Origin: Candidatus Defluviilinea gracilis
Lineage (GTDB): Bacteria; Chloroflexota; Anaerolineae; Anaerolineales; Villigracilaceae
Reading direction: 5' to 3'
Length of the DNA: 64,000 bases
Assembly (NCBI GenBank): GCA_016716235.1
Contig: JADJWS010000001.1
Span: 620,001-684,000, forward strand
This document shows, piece by piece, positions 58,369 to 64,000 of the stretch (position 1 is the first letter of the stretch; every line of letters begins with the position of its first letter). The translations under genes were made by a program, and so were the position numbers. The notes beneath the pieces are model-generated. The model did no database searches, was not told the origin of the DNA, and saw nothing but the letters and a program-made list of their open reading frames with translations.

Positions 58369-60216
58369 ATGACGAGTTCAATCGGCGAGTTATTGGATAC
58401 GCTGACCGTGACGGGGGAGTTGTATGAAAAATTGCCCAACAAGGAATTACGCTGTTTCGCATGCGGGCATCGCTGTGTGATCCGCGAGGGCAAGCGGGGG
58501 ATTTGTCAGGTGCGCTTCAATCGCGACGGGGAACTGCGCGTGCCGCATGGATACGTTGCCGCCCTTCAAAGCGACCCCGTTGAGAAGAAGCCGTTCTTTC
58601 ATGTGCTACCCAGCGTCAACGCGTTGACGTTTGGGATGTTGGGTTGCGATTATCACTGCGGGTATTGTTTTACGGGGGAAACGATGGTCATTACGAATCG
58701 AGGACCGATTGAGTTGCAATCTGCTTTTGAATTAGGCGAAAAGAGAATTAAACAGCCCGATGGAGAGATTTCGTTTCCTGCTGGCTTGAAGGCAATTACT
58801 TCGTCTGGCGGTTTGCGCGATGTGAGAGGCGTGTTCCGCCATTCATATCAGGGCGATCTGGTTCGGATCACACCGTATTACCTGCCTGCGCTTCGCTGTA
58901 CGCCTGATCATCGGGTGTATGCCACTGACGATCAGAATAAAAAACCCTATATGATTCAGGCGAAAGAATTGACATGCAATCACTATCTGGTTGTGCCAAG
59001 AAGATTTCAATTTTCCTTTTTAGAGTCTGTTGATGCAATGGAATATATCCGATACCAATCCCGAAGGGATGTAAAGGTTGTAGAGGATAGTTTGAACGCA
59101 GTGTCTCAACCCCGTCAGGGGTGGCATACCGCGGAGGAGCATGTCATCCCTTCGGGATTAGGGATTCAGATGCGAATGCCAGTTAGAATCCTGCCATCCC
59201 TTCGGGATTATTTGGATGCTTCTTCATTCACGGCTTATATCCAGAACGATAATACCGAATGTAAGATTATCGAAACTGATGACTTCTATCTCATTCCTTT
59301 GATTGGGATAGAAAAAGAGCCGCTAAAAGGTGATGTGTTCAACATGGAAGTGGATGGAGAGCATAACTATCTGGCGAATTTCCTCCTTGTGTCGAATTGT
59401 CAAAACTGGCTGACCTCCCAAGCCATGCGCGACCCGTCTTCGGATGTTTCGGTGAATTACATTCGGGAGATTTCGCCGCAAGAAATGGTTGATTACGCGA
59501 GAAAAACAAACGCTTCGATTGTTGTCTCTTCATACAACGAGCCGTTAATAACAAGCGAATGGGCGGTGGAGATCTTCAAAGAAGCGAAGAAGGCGGGATT
59601 GATGTGCGCGTACGTCTCGAATGGAAACAACACGCCCGAGGTGATGGACTACATCCGCCCGTATATCTCAGCCTACAAAGTGGACTTGAAATGTATGCAA
59701 GATAAAAATTATCGCAAACTGGGCGGCGTCCTGCAAAACACGCTGGATGGAATTAAACGCGCGCATGATTCGGGTGTATGGGTGGAGATCGTGACTCTGA
59801 CAATTCCAGGCTTCAACGATTCGAATGAAGAGTTGTGGGAGGCGGCGCGATTCATCGCGGGCGTTTCAAAGGATATCCCCTGGCATGTGACCGCGTTCCA
59901 TAAAGATTATAAAATGACCGACCCCGATAACACCGACGCGAAGACTCTTTTGCGCGCGGCAGACATCGGGCGCGAAGCGGGTCTGCGATTCGTGTACGCG
60001 GGGAATCTGCCGGGACAGGTTGGGGAGTATGAAGATACGTTTTGCCCGGCGTGCAACTCTAAACTCGTGAAGCGACGGGGTTATATCATTCAGGAGTACC
60101 GTATTACAGGCGAAGGAAAATGCCCGCAATGCGGTACAAAAGTTCCCGGGTTGTGGCATAAAAACCCCTCTCAAGTAGCGTTAAACGGGTTGGGCATGCC
60201 TTTGCCCGTTTACTAA
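58369..60216 (+). CDS. amrS: AmmeMemoRadiSam system radical SAM enzyme interrupted by an intein
   Basis: 615 codons, of which 244 are an intein, leaving a 371-residue extein of normal AmrS length. The extein starts SIGELLDTLTVTGELYEKLP, has CFACGHRCVIREGKRGICQV, then the radical SAM motif made by splicing: LGCDYHCGY joined to CQNWLTSQ. Later come VVSSYNEPLITSEWAVEIFK, AYKVDLKCMQDKNYRKLGG and Zn-ribbon-like FCPACNSKL...GKCPQCGTKVPG. The enzyme makes a 5'-deoxyadenosyl radical; its substrate is unknown. AMMECR1 and Memo partner genes are not in the window. The ATG at 58369 is preferred over the GTG one codon earlier. Confidence 0.9.
   Translation: MTSSIGELLDTLTVTGELYEKLPNKELRCFACGHRCVIREGKRGICQVRFNRDGELRVPHGYVAALQSDPVEKKPFFHVLPSVNALTFGMLGCDYHCGYCFTGETMVITNRGPIELQSAFELGEKRIKQPDGEISFPAGLKAITSSGGLRDVRGVFRHSYQGDLVRITPYYLPALRCTPDHRVYATDDQNKKPYMIQAKELTCNHYLVVPRRFQFSFLESVDAMEYIRYQSRRDVKVVEDSLNAVSQPRQGWHTAEEHVIPSGLGIQMRMPVRILPSLRDYLDASSFTAYIQNDNTECKIIETDDFYLIPLIGIEKEPLKGDVFNMEVDGEHNYLANFLLVSNCQNWLTSQAMRDPSSDVSVNYIREISPQEMVDYARKTNASIVVSSYNEPLITSEWAVEIFKEAKKAGLMCAYVSNGNNTPEVMDYIRPYISAYKVDLKCMQDKNYRKLGGVLQNTLDGIKRAHDSGVWVEIVTLTIPGFNDSNEELWEAARFIAGVSKDIPWHVTAFHKDYKMTDPDNTDAKTLLRAADIGREAGLRFVYAGNLPGQVGEYEDTFCPACNSKLVKRRGYIIQEYRITGEGKCPQCGTKVPGLWHKNPSQVALNGLGMPLPVY
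58666..59397 (+). other. Mini-intein in AmrS (244 residues)
   Basis: Starts with Cys (CFTGETMVITNRGPIELQS, block A), has block B (LRCTPDHRVYATD with the T-x-x-H) and block F (VFNMEVDGEHNYLANFLLVS), and ends Asn followed by extein Cys+1 at 59398. The penultimate residue is Ser instead of His. No LAGLIDADG endonuclease motif is seen between blocks B and F; that region instead holds a repeat element. Splicing would rejoin C-G-Y with C-Q-N-W, restoring the third cluster cysteine. Confidence 0.9.
59058..59208. repeat. Palindromic repeat element within the intein
   Basis: ATCCCGAAGGGAT (59058-59070), CCCCGTCAGGGG (59110-59121), and ATCCCTTCGGGAT at 59146-59158 and 59196-59208. It occupies the place where a homing endonuclease would lie and keeps the frame open. 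Confidence 0.8.
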
Positions 60217-60339
60217 TCATTCTTTTGCTGTATAATCTGCCCATTATCCGAAAGGAGGCATCCTCTCGTAAAGTCATTCCAATCTCCCCACCTGTGAAAG
60301 TTGAACAATCCAAACCAAATTTCTCTTAGGAGGAGAAAC

Positions 60340-62067
60340 GTGAAACGAAACCTATTTAGTCTGATGTCACTGCTCGTTCTCGCGAGCATGATCCTTGCGG
60401 CGTGCGGCGGCGGAGCAACCGAAGCCCCTGCGGCGACCGAGGCGCCTGCTACTGAAGCGCCCGCGGCAACCGAAGCGCCTGCTACTGAAGCCCCGGCCGC
60501 GTATGAAGGCATGAAAGTGGAAGCTCCCAGCTGTGATTACGGCGGCGGGATGAAATCCATCGAAGCGGTGGATGAATTCACCGTGAAGCTCACGCTCTGC
60601 GCGCCCGATCCAGCTGTTCCGGCGAAAGTGGCGTTCTCGTCTCTTGGCATTCAACCCAGTGAGTATCTTGAATCCACCGGCGGCACCGGCGATCTGCTCG
60701 AGAAGCCGATCGGCACGGGTCCCTACAAGCTCGAATCGTGGGAACGCGGCAACCAGATCGTGTTCACCCGCAATGATGCATATTGGGGTGAACCCGCCAA
60801 GAGTCCGACCCTCGTGTTCCGCTGGGGTTCTGAATCTGCCCAGCGCTTGCTCGAACTTCAATCTGGGACCGTTGACGCGATTGATAATGTGGGTCCAGAT
60901 GATTTTGCAACCGTACAGGGCGATTCATCTCTTAACTTGATCGCTCGTCCTGCGTTGAATGTCATGTATATCGGTATGACCAACACCTTCGCACCGTTCG
61001 ATAACGAACTCGTGCGCCAGGCATTTGCCCAAGCCATTGACCGCCAACGCATTGTGGATAACTTCTACCCCACTGGCTCAGAAGTTGCTTCGCACTTCAC
61101 TCCTTGCTCCATCCCGAATGGCTGTGCCGGTGAAGCATGGTACGACTTTAATGTGGACGCCGCCAAAGCCTTGCTTGAACAGGCTGGTTATGGCGCGAGC
61201 AACCCATTCCCCACCGTCAAACTCAGCTACCGCAATGTTGTCCGCGGTTACCTGCCCGATCCCGTCATTGTGGCGCAGGATATTCAGGCGCAGTTGAAGG
61301 AAAACCTCGGCGTGACGGTTGAGATCGTAGAAATGGAATCCGGCGCGTTCCTCGATGCCGCCAATTCCGGTCAACTCGATGGTATGCACCTGCTCGGCTG
61401 GGGCGCGGACTTCCCGGATGTGGTCAACTTCCTCGACGCGCACTTTAGCGCCGCGGCGTTCAATCAGTTCGGTACTCCGTTCGATGACATCACCGACAAC
61501 CTGACCAAAGGCGGACAACTCGCCGCAGAAGCCGATCGCGAACCCTTCTACGCCGCCGCCAATAACGCCATCAAAACGCATGTTCCGATGATCCCTGTGG
61601 CGCATGGTGGTTCCGCAATTGCCTTCAAGGCGGCTGTGGAAGGCGCTCATGCCAGCCCGCTCAGCACCGAGATCTTCGCGGTGATGGGTGTTCCCGGACA
61701 GGACACCTTCGTGTGGATGCAGAACGCCGAGCCCATCTCGCTTTATTGTGCGGATGAGACCGACGGCGAATCCCTGCGGGCATGCGAGCAGGTGACGGAA
61801 CCGCTTCTTTCCTACGAAATCGGCGGCACCGCCACAGAAACCGGCGGTTTGGCTGAATCCTATACGGCAAGCGACGACCTCACTGAGTGGACCTTTACAC
61901 TCCGCCAGGGCGTTACCTTCCACGATGGCTCCTCGCTGGATGCCAACGATGTTGTGCTCTCGTATGCCGTGCAATGGGATGCCGCTCATCCGCTTCACAA
62001 GGGCAACACCGGCGCGTTCGAATACTGGACGTATCTGTTCGGCGCTTTCTTGAACGCTCCTCAATAA
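60340..62067 (+). CDS. ABC transporter substrate-binding protein (family 5), apparently circularly permuted
   Basis: 575 residues. GTG start at 60340 with AGGAGGAG upstream. Lipobox ILAAC (Cys 22), a TEAPA repeat linker (about 26-55), then residues 71-450 match the middle and C-terminal part of family 5 binding proteins (SIEAVDEFTVKLTL, IGTGPYKLESWERGNQIVFT, LVRQAFAQAIDRQRIVDNFY). Residues 453-575 match the usual N-terminal part (TFVWMQNAEPISLYCADETD, LTEWTFTLRQGVTFHDGSS, FEYWTYLFGAFLN). The order is therefore rotated. It likely binds peptides or oligosaccharides for the permeases that follow. Confidence 0.85.
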   Translation: MKRNLFSLMSLLVLASMILAACGGGATEAPAATEAPATEAPAATEAPATEAPAAYEGMKVEAPSCDYGGGMKSIEAVDEFTVKLTLCAPDPAVPAKVAFSSLGIQPSEYLESTGGTGDLLEKPIGTGPYKLESWERGNQIVFTRNDAYWGEPAKSPTLVFRWGSESAQRLLELQSGTVDAIDNVGPDDFATVQGDSSLNLIARPALNVMYIGMTNTFAPFDNELVRQAFAQAIDRQRIVDNFYPTGSEVASHFTPCSIPNGCAGEAWYDFNVDAAKALLEQAGYGASNPFPTVKLSYRNVVRGYLPDPVIVAQDIQAQLKENLGVTVEIVEMESGAFLDAANSGQLDGMHLLGWGADFPDVVNFLDAHFSAAAFNQFGTPFDDITDNLTKGGQLAAEADREPFYAAANNAIKTHVPMIPVAHGGSAIAFKAAVEGAHASPLSTEIFAVMGVPGQDTFVWMQNAEPISLYCADETDGESLRACEQVTEPLLSYEIGGTATETGGLAESYTASDDLTEWTFTLRQGVTFHDGSSLDANDVVLSYAVQWDAAHPLHKGNTGAFEYWTYLFGAFLNAPQ

Positions 62068-62102
62068 GCCTTGTGCTGGTTCTGTAAGACCAAATGAACG
62101 AT

Positions 62103-62136
62103 CCCCGACAGGGATGACAACACATCCCTGTCGGGG
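62103..62136 (+). terminator. Strong hairpin between the binding protein and permease genes
   Basis: Perfect 14-base arms CCCCGACAGGGATG and CATCCCTGTCGGGG with a 6-base loop, followed by TTTATC. It may stop part of transcription or protect the upstream mRNA, giving more binding protein than permease. Confidence 0.75.
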
Positions 62137-62151
62137 TTTATCAAAATATCC

Positions 62152-63231
62152 ATGACAACGTACATTCTCCGCCGTTTCTTCCTTAGTATTCCCGTTCTTA
62201 TTGGTATATTATTTGCCACCTTTGCGCTGGCGCGTTTGATCCCTAGTGATCCATGCCGCGCGATGTTGGGGGAAAAAGCCACCGATGAGGTCTGCGATCA
62301 ATTCCTCAAACGCCATGGTTTAGATAAACCGATCCCCGTTCAATTCGTTGTGTACATGGGCGAAGTGTTGCAAGGCGACTTTGGAACATCGTTCCGCTTT
62401 TCGTTGCCGGTGACAGAGATCATTATTCAACGCCTGCCGATCACCGTTGAACTGGCATTTTCGGCGTTGATGTTGAGCATGATCGTTGGAATCTCATTGG
62501 GGATCATTTCCGCGGTCCGTCACAACTCATGGGTGGATGTTGTGACCATGTTGTGGGCAAACATCGGCGTTTCGATGCCGGTCTTCTGGCTGGGGTTAAT
62601 GCTGGCGTACGTTTTTTCACTCACGTTAAAAGACACACCATTTCAACTGCCTCCATCGGGGCGTCTCTCTCCGGGGTTGATCCCTGCCCCATTCTATGAA
62701 GTGTGGAAGCTGCAGTTGACGGAAGGAACCTTCGCTTTTACGGCGGCAGATTTTATTTCTCGAATGCATATTTTCAACAGTCTTCTTTCCAGCGATTACA
62801 AAACATTGAAGGATGCCGTTCAGCACATGATCCTGCCGGCGCTTGCGCTTTCGACCATACCCACCGCCTTGTTCGCGCGGATGACGCGCTCCTCGATGCT
62901 CGAAGTATTAGGGCAGGATTACATCCGCACGGCGCGCGCCAAGGGATTAAAACAGAGAGTGGTCGTTTTGAAACATGCGTTGCGGAACGCCCTGCTACCT
63001 ATCGTCACGGTTATTGGCTTGTCGTTAGGCAGTTTGCTCGGCGGCGCAGTGTTGACCGAAACCGTGTTCAATTTAGCGGGCGTCGGGCGCATTTTATACG
63101 AAGCCATCACTGCCCGCGATTATGGGATCGTACAGGCGTTCACGGTAGTGATCGCGGTGTTCTTCGTGATGTTGAACCTGCTCGTCGATCTCTCTTACGC
63201 GTATCTTGACCCGCGCATACGGTTGAATTAA
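62152..63231 (+). CDS. ABC transporter permease (DppB/OppB family)
   Basis: 359 residues. TYILRRFFLSIPVLIGILFA is the typical start; six helices; the EAA loop that docks to the ATPase is YIRTARAKGLKQRVVVLKHA. The loop between helices (about residues 165-215) is longer than usual, as in several Chloroflexi members. Pairs with the next gene. There is no good Shine-Dalgarno. Confidence 0.93.
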   Translation: MTTYILRRFFLSIPVLIGILFATFALARLIPSDPCRAMLGEKATDEVCDQFLKRHGLDKPIPVQFVVYMGEVLQGDFGTSFRFSLPVTEIIIQRLPITVELAFSALMLSMIVGISLGIISAVRHNSWVDVVTMLWANIGVSMPVFWLGLMLAYVFSLTLKDTPFQLPPSGRLSPGLIPAPFYEVWKLQLTEGTFAFTAADFISRMHIFNSLLSSDYKTLKDAVQHMILPALALSTIPTALFARMTRSSMLEVLGQDYIRTARAKGLKQRVVVLKHALRNALLPIVTVIGLSLGSLLGGAVLTETVFNLAGVGRILYEAITARDYGIVQAFTVVIAVFFVMLNLLVDLSYAYLDPRIRLN

Positions 63232-63233
63232 TC

Positions 63234-64000
63234 ATGGTAGCCAATATCCCAAAACTAGATGCAGAAGCGGTTTCACTCGAATCAGTCAGTCTGTGGAGCA
63301 TCACACGCAGCAGGCTCCTCCGCCGCAAGTCTGCTGTTGTTGGCATGGTCATTCTGGGAATCTTGATCTTCGTCGCGTTGACTGCCCAATGGCTGGCGCC
63401 GTACGATCCTACGAAATCCATGCTGGATATAAAAGATTATGCCGGGGAAACGCAAAAACGATTGCCGCCCTGCATTCACGCATTTGGTTGCCCGAAAGAA
63501 AATCCGCAACATCTCATGGGGCTGGATGGAAACATCCGTGATGAATTCAGCCGCATGTTATACGGCGCGCGCTTAAGTTTGGTGATCGGCTTTTCCACGG
63601 TCACATTTTCCATTTTGGTTGGCACACTTTTGGGCGCGTTGGCTGGTTACATGGGTGGATGGACGGATAACATCATTATGCGCGTGATGGATGTTCTGCT
63701 GGCGTTTCCGTCGCTGTTGTTAGCCATCGCCATCGTCACGGTTCTGGGACCTGGACTGGTCAATGCCTTGCTTGCCATTGGCATTGTTTCGATCCCGGCG
63801 TATGCGCGTGTGATGCGCGGCAGTGTGCTTTCAGTGCGCGAGATGGATTACGTGTCTGCCACGCGTTCTTTGGGGGGAAACACGTACGAAATTCTCTTCA
63901 GACGCATCCTCCCCAACGCGTTGACGCCGTTGATCGTGCAGGGGACTTTGGGAATTGCCTCTGCCATTTTGGAGACGGCGGCTCTTTCGTTCCTCGGGCT
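63234..64000 (+). CDS. ABC transporter permease (DppC/OppC family), 3' end outside window
   Basis: ATG at 63234, two bases after the previous stop. The open frame runs to the window end (255 codons). LLRRKSAVVGMVILGILIFV is the first helix with the N-terminal basic stretch, then MLYGARLSLVIGFSTVTFSI, VMRGSVLSVREMDYVSATRS (EAA loop) and PLIVQGTLGIASAILETAAL. Missing only its C-terminal end. ATPase genes are expected next. Confidence 0.93.
   Translation, partial: MVANIPKLDAEAVSLESVSLWSITRSRLLRRKSAVVGMVILGILIFVALTAQWLAPYDPTKSMLDIKDYAGETQKRLPPCIHAFGCPKENPQHLMGLDGNIRDEFSRMLYGARLSLVIGFSTVTFSILVGTLLGALAGYMGGWTDNIIMRVMDVLLAFPSLLLAIAIVTVLGPGLVNALLAIGIVSIPAYARVMRGSVLSVREMDYVSATRSLGGNTYEILFRRILPNALTPLIVQGTLGIASAILETAALSFLG

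Overview
The window reads as a chromosomal segment of a Chloroflexota bacterium, most likely class Anaerolineae. This is an inference from content: DUF2298 (Chlor_Arch_YYY) membrane proteins, lipoproteins with TPTPT- or TEAPA-rich linkers, tandem KimA transporters, coding sequence that appears GC-rich, and intergenic DNA packed with short palindromic and heptamer-type repeats. No rRNA, tRNA, CRISPR array, prophage or complete insertion sequence was recognised.

Layout. 1-6.2 kb (mostly minus strand): the 3'-truncated end of an F420-dependent luciferase-like oxidoreductase gene, an M42 peptidase, an AT-rich BglII/BstYI-like type II restriction-modification pair, a thioesterase, a toxin-antitoxin pair with a broken toxin, and an overlapping MBL-hydrolase/Crp pair. 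6.5-18.5 kb (plus): a Cas4/Dna2-like nuclease whose motifs are split over two membrane-anchored proteins, then nadK, recN, a HutX-like protein, a small membrane protein read through an in-frame TGA, DUF6391, holA, tlyA, a TumE-like pair, a beta-propeller lipoprotein and lepA. 18.7-42 kb: envelope glycan and lipid genes (flippase-like protein, CDP-paratose epimerase-like enzyme, glycosyltransferase, two methyltransferases, four giant polytopic GT39/DUF2298 proteins, cmk, three tandem PlsC-like acyltransferases), interrupted by vapBC. 42-51 kb: a 1079-residue sensor kinase, then a potassium module of two KimA and two TrkA-like genes. 51.3-55 kb: the rpmH-rnpA-yidD-lipoprotein-yidC-jag cluster for RNase P and membrane protein insertion. 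55-64 kb: sugar kinase, PLP enzyme, UspA, mobA, the intein-containing radical SAM enzyme AmrS, and a peptide-type ABC transporter operon that runs off the end.

Four things stand out. (1) A mini-intein splits the CxxxCxxC iron-sulfur motif of AmrS so that the +1 extein cysteine is the third cluster ligand. (2) The family 5 solute-binding protein at 60.3 kb looks circularly permuted: what is normally the N-terminal segment is at its C-terminus. (3) A conserved-looking cysteine position in a small membrane protein is TGA, followed by a GGTCT hairpin, so it is either a nonsense mutation or a selenocysteine candidate. (4) Seven- and eight-base tandem repeats, often with inverted arms, lie not only between genes but in frame inside tlyA and three giant membrane-protein genes.

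Many genes have a TATAAT-like -10 box only 6-7 bases before the start codon and no Shine-Dalgarno sequence, which suggests widespread leaderless transcription. Genes inside operons often have good ribosome-binding sites or overlapping ATGA junctions.
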